From Denitrovibrio sp. (GTDB taxonomy: Bacteria > Chrysiogenota > Deferribacteres > Deferribacterales > Geovibrionaceae), in the NCBI GenBank assembly GCA_002869185.1, contig PKTN01000012.1:118876-182875 (forward strand): 64,000 nt of DNA, in the 5' to 3' direction. Position 1 is the stretch's first letter, and every line of letters begins with the position of its first letter. The notes under the pieces are model-generated. The model was not told where the DNA came from and did not search any database. It was given only the letters and a program-made list of their open reading frames with translations. Position numbers and translations under genes: made by a program. Of this stretch, positions 56,792 through 64,000 are shown in pieces.

Positions 56792-58729
56792 ATGTTTGTA
56801 AACTATAGAACTGATATTCTAGAAAATGCTGTTGAAGAACTAACTAATATATTAGACACCAACCGCAACTCAATAAATGAATTACTGAACAAGACCAATA
56901 AAACGTATAAGAGTTTCATCCGCCCATTGATGAGCTTAGATACTGCTATTAGCGAATTTTTCACACCTATTGGACACCTAAACTTTGTAAATAACTCTGA
57001 TCAGACTCAAGAGGTATATAACGCTTCTATGCCTTTGCTAACAGAATACTCAACTCAGATTGGGCAAAATAACGAAATATACGAGGCAGTCCAGTCAGTA
57101 TTTGAAAACGAAAAAGATGAACTCACTAGTGCTCAAGTTAAAGTACTTGAAGATATGCAAAAAGGTTTTAGGCTCTCAGGTGTTCATCTTCCAGAGGAGC
57201 AAAAAAAGAGGCTCATGGAGATCAACCTTGAGATCAGCCAACTAAGCACAGATTTTGCTCAAAATGTACTAAAAGACACTGATGACTTTGAATTAGTTAC
57301 AGCAGATGAAGCTGATGTGGCAGGTATTCCTAAGCCAGATTTAAAAGCTGCTAAGTGTGATGAAGGGTATAAATTTACCCTTAAAATGCCAAGCTACCTC
57401 GCATATATGACTTACGGTCCTAACAGAGACATAAGAGAAAAACTCTATAAAGCTTATTGCACAAGGGCTCCGCAAAATGCAGACATTATCGAAAAAATGC
57501 TTACACTCAAAACAGAAAAAGCAAATATTCTAGGATTTGATCGTTTCAGCGACCTTTCGCTAGCTACAAAAAATGCAAAATCACCAGAAGATGTTATAAA
57601 TTTCCTAAATGATCTTGCTGAAAAAGCGTATAGGCAAGCAGGAGATGAAATCAACGATCTTAAAGAGCTAGCAAATATTGATGATCTACAAGCTTTCGAC
57701 ACTGCATATTACTCTGAGCAACTTAGGCGAGTAAAATGTGGATATGACGAACAGATTTATAGACCATACTTCGAGCTACACTCAGTAGTTAACGGTCTTT
57801 TCAGCTTCATTGAAAAACTATTTGGCGTTTCGTTCAAAGAGGTACAGGTTCCTGTATGGCATGAAAGCGTAAATGCTTATGACCTTGTAAAAAACAATGA
57901 GACTTTTGCAAGAATATATACCGACCTAACCTTCCGCAAAGGGAAAAGGGATGGGGCTTGGATGAACAACTGGCAGGTTAGGCATATGGATAGCGAAGAC
58001 CAGTTTCACCCTGCTACTGCACTAATATGCGGAAACTTTCCACAGTCTTCTCCTGATTCACCCTCACTCCTTCGTCACAGCGACGTTGTAACCCTGTTTC
58101 ACGAGATGGGTCACGCAATACACCACCTTTTTAGTGATGTTGACGAAGCTGATGTCAGTGGTGTAAACGGTGTAGAATGGGATGTAATAGAGTTCCCTTC
58201 ACAGTTTTTGGAGCTATTCGCATACAATAAAGACGTACTAAAAATGTTTGCGAAACACCATGAGACAGGCGAACTAATATCTGACGAAATGATTGATAAA
58301 CTTAATAATGTAAAACAATTTATGTCTGCTACTGCCCTACTCCGTCAATTGGAGTTCGGCACACTTGATATGCGTATTCACGAAAGACCACATACAGCAG
58401 ACGAGGTTCAAGAGATACTGGATGATGTCCGTAAAAAGACAGCACTCATTAAACCACCAGCATATAACAAATTCCAGCATGGTTTCAGCCACATATTCGC
58501 TGGTGGATACTCAGCTGGCTACTACAGCTACAAGTGGGCAGAGAGGCTCTCCTGTGACGCATACAGCATATTTGTTGATAAAGGCGTATTTGATAAAGTT
58601 ACGGGTGAAAAGTTTCTGGCAAGTGTACTCAGCAAAGGTGGAAGTGCTGACCCTATGGATCTATTCGAAAAATTCGCTGGCAGACAACCAGACAACACAA
58701 GCCTACTCAGAGTGAACGGCATAAATTAG
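56792..58729 (+). CDS. prlC: M3-family oligopeptidase (oligopeptidase A-like)
   Basis: I chose ATG 56792 (MFVNYRTDILENAVEEL) with GGAGAG six bases upstream; 645 residues. The protein is mostly helical with the zinc motif FHEMGHAIHHLFSD (HExxH), followed by VSGVNGVEWDVIEFPSQFLE containing the third ligand (Glu). Near the C-terminus is FSHIFAGGYSAGYYSYKWAE. It has no signal peptide and cuts short peptides in the cytoplasm. It is in the PrlC/Dcp branch rather than the PepF branch. It ends with a strong terminator. Confidence 0.92.
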   Translation: MFVNYRTDILENAVEELTNILDTNRNSINELLNKTNKTYKSFIRPLMSLDTAISEFFTPIGHLNFVNNSDQTQEVYNASMPLLTEYSTQIGQNNEIYEAVQSVFENEKDELTSAQVKVLEDMQKGFRLSGVHLPEEQKKRLMEINLEISQLSTDFAQNVLKDTDDFELVTADEADVAGIPKPDLKAAKCDEGYKFTLKMPSYLAYMTYGPNRDIREKLYKAYCTRAPQNADIIEKMLTLKTEKANILGFDRFSDLSLATKNAKSPEDVINFLNDLAEKAYRQAGDEINDLKELANIDDLQAFDTAYYSEQLRRVKCGYDEQIYRPYFELHSVVNGLFSFIEKLFGVSFKEVQVPVWHESVNAYDLVKNNETFARIYTDLTFRKGKRDGAWMNNWQVRHMDSEDQFHPATALICGNFPQSSPDSPSLLRHSDVVTLFHEMGHAIHHLFSDVDEADVSGVNGVEWDVIEFPSQFLELFAYNKDVLKMFAKHHETGELISDEMIDKLNNVKQFMSATALLRQLEFGTLDMRIHERPHTADEVQEILDDVRKKTALIKPPAYNKFQHGFSHIFAGGYSAGYYSYKWAERLSCDAYSIFVDKGVFDKVTGEKFLASVLSKGGSADPMDLFEKFAGRQPDNTSLLRVNGIN

Positions 58730-58750
58730 AGATACAGATGACCTAAACAA

Positions 58751-58778
58751 AAAAAGCGGACTTTCGAGTCCGCTTTTT
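58751..58778. terminator. Terminator with perfect 12-pair stem and TTCG loop
   Basis: AAAAAGCGGACT pairs with AGTCCGCTTTTT around a TTCG tetraloop. As both sides carry A- and T-runs it works for both the M3 peptidase gene (plus) and the sulfotransferase gene (minus). Confidence 0.95.
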
Positions 58779-58797
58779 ATTTATTCAGTATTAGCTA

Positions 58798-59814
58798 TTA
58801 GATGCATTTATCAGGGATAGGAAAGTCTATATCGAAAAGTTCCCAGCTAGTCTTAACATAGTCAAACATACGCTTAACAGCATCACTCTCATAGAAATCT
58901 TTATCATATTCATCAAGCTCAAAGAATGAAGTCTCTTCTATCCTTTCGCCAACTTTAGTCTGTTCGAATGCAAGATTGATAATCTCTGTCATTCCTGCAC
59001 CATATTCAACAACTCTCATTCTACCTAGAGGTCTACATTCACGTATCATTGAAGAGTAGAGGTTAGACCACATAGCCATTGTCTCCATATGGTCTTCTCT
59101 TGTTATATCTTCTTTACCGCTTGTCATAGTGATAGCACCAGGGTGACGAACTGTAATAAAGTAGTTAGCCTTATCAGCAAAGAGAAAATTAAGGAGTTTA
59201 ACAGCGTAACTTAATGCTGTTGATTTAATGAAGATATGCTCACTATCAGGAGCTACATTATTAATATAAACAAGGAACTGGCTGAGTTCAAATACTAAGT
59301 TGTTGAAATTCCAAGGGAGTCTCCACCCCATATCAAACTCTGCTGTAGGGTCGCTAAGGATGTGACCACCATTCGGCATGAAGTTATGGGTCATTGAAAG
59401 AAGAAGTTTCTCCCAAGGCCATCCATAAGCATCTGATAGTCCCTGATAGACAGTTGTACCACCTGTTCTTGGCATACCAAGTACAAAGTTAAACATTCTA
59501 CCTTCGATATATGGCTTAAAAACATCACCATTAGCAGACATAATACCCTGATAAAGTGTGAGTGACTCTTGGAGCATCTCTTTCAATTTATCCTGAAATT
59601 CCTTGGTGCTCTCTTGTGACTTAATAATGTCCATATGTTTTGTACGCATCTTTTCAAACTCTTCTACGTCCATCTCGTCATCAGAAAAAGGAGCCCAAGT
59701 CTCTCTTGGGTCTATCCCTGCAATATATTCAAAAGTACCTAATGCGATAGGCATTTCTTGCTTTGTTGTGATAGTTACAGATCTTAATGCATTACTCTTT
59801 TCTTGTTCACTCAT
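58798..59814 (-). CDS. Sulfotransferase-family protein
   Basis: I chose ATG 59814 (MSEQEKSNALRS), behind AAGGATG; a start nine bases earlier is possible. The 338-residue protein has the 5'-phosphosulfate loop FVLGMPRTGGTTVYQGL, a middle helical region, and the 3'-phosphate motif YFITVRHPGAITMTSGKED, typical of the PAPS-dependent sulfotransferase fold (PF13469-type). It has no signal peptide or membrane segment. No glycan, lipid or antibiotic genes are next to it, so substrate is unknown. It is single and ends at the shared terminator. Confidence 0.8.
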   Translation of the reverse strand: MSEQEKSNALRSVTITTKQEMPIALGTFEYIAGIDPRETWAPFSDDEMDVEEFEKMRTKHMDIIKSQESTKEFQDKLKEMLQESLTLYQGIMSANGDVFKPYIEGRMFNFVLGMPRTGGTTVYQGLSDAYGWPWEKLLLSMTHNFMPNGGHILSDPTAEFDMGWRLPWNFNNLVFELSQFLVYINNVAPDSEHIFIKSTALSYAVKLLNFLFADKANYFITVRHPGAITMTSGKEDITREDHMETMAMWSNLYSSMIRECRPLGRMRVVEYGAGMTEIINLAFEQTKVGERIEETSFFELDEYDKDFYESDAVKRMFDYVKTSWELFDIDFPIPDKCI

Positions 59815-59960
59815 AATATTCATCCTTTGATTTTCATTACGGTTAGAATACTAACACTAGCAGACCTGTTTTTCAAGAAATAAAAACCATTCATAACATC
59901 TTTACATATATATGTGATTAGTTTAAATATTATACACACGTAAATTTTTGGAGCTTAATT

Positions 59961-62900
59961 ATGTTTAGAGAGTATGCAAAGAATAATATAGTCCTTTTTG
60001 ATGGTGCCATGGGTACATCAATTCAAAACTATGAAATAACAGATGAAGTATGGAAAGGTTACAACGGCTGTAGCGAATGGCTCAATGTCGCAGCACCTGA
60101 AATAATCCAAGAGATACACGAGCAATACTTCGAAGCAGGAGCTGATGTTGTCGAAACAAACACATTTGGCGGAACTGAGCTTGTTATGTCAGAGTACGGA
60201 CTAGAAGATAGAACATATGAACTGAACTTACTCGGGGCACAAATCGCAAGAAAAGCTGCTGACAAGTTTGGCAAATACATCGCTGGTTCAATAGGACCTG
60301 GAACAAGGCTCCCATCACTAGCACAGATCAGCTACGATGACCTCTACGTTATGTATAAATCCCAAGCTGAAGCACTCCTTGAAGGTGGTGTTGACCTTTT
60401 TATAATTGAGACTTGCCAAGACCTGCTTCAGATCAAATCAGCAATAAACGCTGTTATAGACCTTCAAGCAGAAAAAGGTTCAGACTTACCTATCATGGTT
60501 TCCATCACTGTAGAACAGAATGGAACTATGCTTATGGGTACAGACATAGCAGCGGCAGTAACGCTCCTACGTGACTATCCACTCTTTTCTATAGGTCTCA
60601 ACTGCTCCACTGGTCCTGACCTTATGCATAACCCTATCAGTATACTATCTGAAAACTATAACGGCAAAATTTCTTGTATACCTAATGCTGGTCTACCAGA
60701 AAACAGAGGCGGTCAGATGGTCTACGACATGACACCTGAGAAACTTGGTGAAATAGTCGAAGGTCTAGTTCAGAAGTTCCCTATTGGCGTTCTCGGTGGA
60801 TGTTGTGGAACAACTCCAGCACACATAGCCGCACTTCGTCCTGTAGCAGATAGAAACAAACCTAAAGCCCCAATGGCTAAAAAATATACTGGCGAAGCAT
60901 CATCCCTTTACTTATCATCATCCCTTGTTCAAGAGCCTGCTCCAGCCCTCATAGGTGAGAGAGCAAATGCAAACGGTAGTAAAGCTTTCCGTGAGTTACT
61001 CCTTGCAGAAGATTTCGAAGGTATGCTCGCTGTTGCAAAAGAACAAGAAGAGACTGGAGCACACTACATAGACGCGTGTGTCGCATATGCAGGACGTAAC
61101 GAGAAAGAAGATATGGGTAAATTCATGCACCTTCTTAATAAGACGCTCACAGCTCCTGTGGTTATCGACTCAACAGAGTCTGAGGTTATCGAAGCTGCAC
61201 TTAAATCATGTGCAGGCAAGCCCATTATAAACTCTATCAACTTCGAAGATGGTGGAGATAAACTACACGCAACACTCAAAGCTATTAAGAGCCACCCAGC
61301 ATCAGTAATCGCACTCACAATTGACGAAGATGGTATGGCTATGACAGCTGACCAGAAATTTGCTATTGCTGAGCGCATATATAAGGTCTTTACAGAAGAA
61401 TACAACCTTAACCCAAATGACCTTATATTCGATCCACTCACATTCTCTATAGGTAGTGGTGACACAACACTTGTGGATGCTGCAATCCAAACTAATAACG
61501 CAATCAAGATGATTAAAGAGAAGCTAACAGGTGCAAAGACAGTACTTGGGCTCTCTAATATATCCTTTGGACTCTCTAAAGAGAGTAGACCAATACTCAA
61601 CTCAGTATTCCTTCATCAGGCTGTAGAACACGGACTTGATATGGCTATCGTACACGCCTCTAAGGTTCTACCGCTATCGATGATCTCTGACGAAGAGATT
61701 GGATACTGCAATGATCTACTCGCTGGTAAAGACAATGCTCTCTCAGCATTCATCGAGTATTTCAGTAAAAAAGAGGGAGTTGTTGAGCAAGAAGTGAAGA
61801 CTGATCTCCCACCTGATGAAATGCTTAAAACACTCATCAAAAAAGGTCGTAAATCAGGTCTTCAGGAAGTTTTAGATAATCTTCGTGAGATAATGAAACC
61901 TATCGACATTATCAATAATATTATGCTCGATACGATGAAAGAGATTGGTGTCCTTTTCGGTGCAGGAAAGATGCTCCTTCCATTCGTTCTCCAATCTGCA
62001 GAGGCGATGAAAGCAGCTGTTTCTATCCTTGAGCCACATATGGAAAAGGGTGACACTGAAACAAGAGGCAAAATAGTACTCGCTACTGTTAAAGGTGACG
62101 TACACGACATTGGTAAAAACCTTGTAGATATCATCCTCTCTAACAATGGCTATGAAGTACATAACCTAGGTATCAAAATCTCTGTTGAAGAGATGATAAC
62201 CAAAGCACTAGAAATAGATGCAGACGCTATTGGTATGAGTGGACTCCTCGTTAAATCAACTAATATCATGCGTGACAACATAGACGAAATGAAGCGTCAG
62301 GGGCTTGATAAAAAAGTACTACTTGGTGGTGCTGCCCTCACAGAGAAATTCGTTAATAACGACTGTATGCCTATTATGCCTGGTAAGATCAGCTACTGTA
62401 GAGATGCCTTTGATGCTCTCAAGGTTTTGGCTGGAGAAGAGACAGGAAACGATGCACCAGAAAAGGCATATTCAGATGTTAAAGCCACACCTAAAGTGAT
62501 CAAACAACCTGTACTCGAAGAACCTCCATCTGCTCCATTTATCGGAGTTACAACGATGGAAGACATGGAGATAGATGCCATACTTGAATACATGAACAAG
62601 CTCGCACTTTTCTCCCATAGATGGGGTTATAGCAAGAAAGGGATGGCAGATTACGACTATGACAAGCTTCTCAAAGAAACTATTATCCCAGAATTCAACG
62701 ATACTGTTCAAGAGATAAAGGATAAAGGTATCCTAGAAATGGGTATCAAATACGCATACTATAACTGCAACTCTGACGGTGAAGACCTTGTGATCTATGA
62801 TGGTGATTCTGACAAGGAACTGACTAGATTTAAGTTCCCAAGACAGGATATAGAAAAAGGTGTATCACTCGCTGACTACTTCCACCCTGTATCATCAGGT

Positions 62901-63314
62901 AAAAAAGATATTGTAGCCTTTCATATTGTTACGGCAGGGAATAAGCCAGCAGAATACTGCCAACAACTATTCAAAAATAATGAATATAAAAAGTACTACC
63001 AATTCCACGGATTCTTTACTGAATTCGCTGAAGCAATGGCAGAGTACACACATAAAATAGTGCGTGAAGAACTAGGTATAGACGATTCTGACGCTAAGAC
63101 AGCTCACGGTATCATCTCACTCGGCTATCAAGGTAGAAGATACAGCTTCGGCTATCCATCTTGCCCTGATCTCGCACAAAACAACCAGTTAGATGATCTG
63201 ATAGATTTTTCTAGCATAAATGTAAGTGTTACGGAAAACCATGAGATGGTTTCTGAGTATACTACTTGTGCGATAATCGTACCTAATAGCACCGCTGAAT
63301 ATTTTACTATATAG
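59961..63314 (+). CDS. metH: Cobalamin-dependent methionine synthase
   Basis: This is a 1117-residue MetH with the four usual modules. The homocysteine domain (about 1-300) has LFDGAMGTSIQ and zinc cysteines (GLNCSTG, LGGCCGTTPAHI). The pterin-binding domain (about 315-590) has GERANANGSKAF. The cobalamin module (about 610-810) has DVHDIGKN near 713, which supplies the cobalt-binding His. The C-terminal activation domain has RRYSFGYPSCPDL, which binds SAM. All modules are in one chain, while many relatives lack the activation domain. The leader of about 100 bases shows no cobalamin or SAM riboswitch. Confidence 0.96.
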   Translation: MFREYAKNNIVLFDGAMGTSIQNYEITDEVWKGYNGCSEWLNVAAPEIIQEIHEQYFEAGADVVETNTFGGTELVMSEYGLEDRTYELNLLGAQIARKAADKFGKYIAGSIGPGTRLPSLAQISYDDLYVMYKSQAEALLEGGVDLFIIETCQDLLQIKSAINAVIDLQAEKGSDLPIMVSITVEQNGTMLMGTDIAAAVTLLRDYPLFSIGLNCSTGPDLMHNPISILSENYNGKISCIPNAGLPENRGGQMVYDMTPEKLGEIVEGLVQKFPIGVLGGCCGTTPAHIAALRPVADRNKPKAPMAKKYTGEASSLYLSSSLVQEPAPALIGERANANGSKAFRELLLAEDFEGMLAVAKEQEETGAHYIDACVAYAGRNEKEDMGKFMHLLNKTLTAPVVIDSTESEVIEAALKSCAGKPIINSINFEDGGDKLHATLKAIKSHPASVIALTIDEDGMAMTADQKFAIAERIYKVFTEEYNLNPNDLIFDPLTFSIGSGDTTLVDAAIQTNNAIKMIKEKLTGAKTVLGLSNISFGLSKESRPILNSVFLHQAVEHGLDMAIVHASKVLPLSMISDEEIGYCNDLLAGKDNALSAFIEYFSKKEGVVEQEVKTDLPPDEMLKTLIKKGRKSGLQEVLDNLREIMKPIDIINNIMLDTMKEIGVLFGAGKMLLPFVLQSAEAMKAAVSILEPHMEKGDTETRGKIVLATVKGDVHDIGKNLVDIILSNNGYEVHNLGIKISVEEMITKALEIDADAIGMSGLLVKSTNIMRDNIDEMKRQGLDKKVLLGGAALTEKFVNNDCMPIMPGKISYCRDAFDALKVLAGEETGNDAPEKAYSDVKATPKVIKQPVLEEPPSAPFIGVTTMEDMEIDAILEYMNKLALFSHRWGYSKKGMADYDYDKLLKETIIPEFNDTVQEIKDKGILEMGIKYAYYNCNSDGEDLVIYDGDSDKELTRFKFPRQDIEKGVSLADYFHPVSSGKKDIVAFHIVTAGNKPAEYCQQLFKNNEYKKYYQFHGFFTEFAEAMAEYTHKIVREELGIDDSDAKTAHGIISLGYQGRRYSFGYPSCPDLAQNNQLDDLIDFSSINVSVTENHEMVSEYTTCAIIVPNSTAEYFTI

Positions 63315-63413
63315 ATGCTTATTCAGACTATTTTAGTTTGATTTTGCATTTCTCTTGTGGTATATATATTTACTGAGTAAAATATATTAGATGATAATTA
63401 AAGGAGGCTTTAT

Positions 63414-63779
63414 ATGTCTATTGGAGAATTTGTTAAATCTGCGGATTTTAAATCAGAAAAGCATGCACCAGTTGTTGTAGTACCAGCAGGTATCAAAGCA
63501 GGTGAGACATTCGAAGTAGAAGTTTCTGTAGGTAAAGAGATCGCTCACCCTAACACAGCTGAGCACTATATCTCATGGATTTCAGTATATTTTCAACCAG
63601 CAGCAGGTCCTATTGTTCAGGTTGCTAGATTCGAATACACAGCTCACAGTGAAGGTGGAGCTTTTACTGAACCTGTTTCTACATTCAAGCTTAAGCTTGA
63701 TAAGCCAGGAACAATTATCGCTACTTCATACTGTAATCTTCACGGTCTTTGGGAAGGTTCTGCAGAAGTTGCATTCTAG
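63414..63779 (+). CDS. Class II superoxide reductase (neelaredoxin)
   Basis: This is a 121-residue protein with the single iron centre of superoxide reductase. It has the Glu15-Lys16 pair and His17 (SEKHAPVVVV), His45 and His51 (HPNTAEHYISW), and Cys107 and His110 (SYCNLHGLW). It lacks the N-terminal desulforedoxin domain of class I enzymes, and a separate desulforedoxin gene lies at 13.5 kb. It reduces superoxide to hydrogen peroxide, which rubrerythrin can remove. The ribosome-binding site AAAGGAGG is strong. Confidence 0.95.
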   Translation: MSIGEFVKSADFKSEKHAPVVVVPAGIKAGETFEVEVSVGKEIAHPNTAEHYISWISVYFQPAAGPIVQVARFEYTAHSEGGAFTEPVSTFKLKLDKPGTIIATSYCNLHGLWEGSAEVAF

Positions 63780-63804
63780 TCAGATTTTTTTACGTATAAA
63801 TAAC

Positions 63805-63832
63805 AAAGCCCGAGCTAATAACTCGGGCTTTT
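63805..63832 (+). terminator. Terminator after superoxide reductase
   Basis: AAAGCCCGAG pairs with CTCGGGCTTT around a seven-base loop and is followed by further T. Confidence 0.92.
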
Positions 63833-63861
63833 CTGTTTTGTGATTTAATTAAAATTTTTAT

Positions 63862-64000
63862 TTACTAACAGCGGCTAAGTTTTTAGCTATCACCTTTGTA
63901 GTATTATGGTCATCACCTAAGATATCTTTATATATACCTAGTGCTTCTTGCAGATATTTCTTCGACTCTTCCTTACGCCCCATCCTATACATTAGCTCAC
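63862..64000 (-). CDS. TPR-repeat protein, 5' end outside window
   Basis: Only the last 45 codons are visible, on the minus strand, ending with TAA at 63862. The residues MGRKEESKKYLQEALGIYK and ILGDDHNTTKVIAKNLA follow the kinesin-light-chain type of tetratricopeptide repeat (length and HNTT pattern). Such proteins make scaffolds for other proteins. The rest of the gene lies to the right of the window. Confidence 0.7.

Noticed and set aside
59824..59960. Cobalamin or SAM riboswitch in front of metH
   Set aside because: The region is too short and has none of the conserved boxes.

Overview
The window looks like part of an ordinary chromosome from a low-to-moderate GC, Gram-negative, anaerobic or microaerophilic, motile bacterium. 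An outer membrane is implied by the OmpA-family protein, the LpxR-like protein, the lipoprotein-sorting cassette and a porin-like protein. Chemotaxis and anaerobic oxygen-defence genes (desulforedoxin, rubrerythrin, class II superoxide reductase) are present. The b'/b/delta/alpha/gamma/beta/epsilon ATP synthase order, the Liv-type importer and the overall gene style suggest the Deferribacterota (Denitrovibrio/Geovibrio-like). That placement is an inference, not a demonstrated identity. I found no rRNA, tRNA, CRISPR array, insertion sequence or prophage.

Layout. 1-4.9 kb (minus): envelope cassette of a LolA-like protein, two FtsX/LolE-type permeases (one broken by an in-frame TGA), a LolD-type ATPase and a beta-barrel protein running off the left edge. 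5-8 kb: two exported proteins, one a lipoprotein with a MACPF-like signature and a GON-like C-terminus. 8.1-14.1 kb: ABC-F, DnaJ-related, YhhQ, LpxR-like, AraC/GyrI regulator, a desulforedoxin microgene and a GFA protein. 14.2-18.9 kb (minus): XRE/DUF2975 pair, rubrerythrin, CZB chemoreceptor, a 26-residue membrane microprotein and a DUF4405 protein. 19-23.5 kb: HAD phosphatase, OmpA, then a 2-hydroxyacyl-CoA dehydratase-type operon whose genes carry in-frame stops. 23.7-38 kb: binding protein plus histidine kinase, SdhE-like, NFACT, CdsB-like, HtpG, small genes, a chemoreceptor and two RNA methyltransferases. 38-43 kb: livKHMGF. 43.3-49.2 kb (minus): atp operon. 49.4-64 kb: diguanylate cyclase, DMT transporter, MBL hydrolase with an RsbW-like kinase, phosphohexomutase, ispG, Crp-type regulator, a CxxC microprotein, M3 peptidase, sulfotransferase, metH, superoxide reductase and a TPR protein.

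The most striking pattern is that six genes, probably seven, are otherwise intact but carry one in-frame nonsense codon each (TGA x4, TAG x1, TAA x1, plus one tentative TAA), with no frameshift and with recognisable conserved sequence on both sides. TGA is clearly used as a normal terminator by neighbouring genes, so a global code change does not explain it. Recent point nonsense mutations under relaxed selection, or substitution errors in the sequence, are the main explanations. Other items worth a second look are the MACPF-like/GON lipoprotein, a cysteine-rich insert in the histidine kinase, several unannotated microproteins, a 123-bp palindrome and a promoter that should make a leaderless message.
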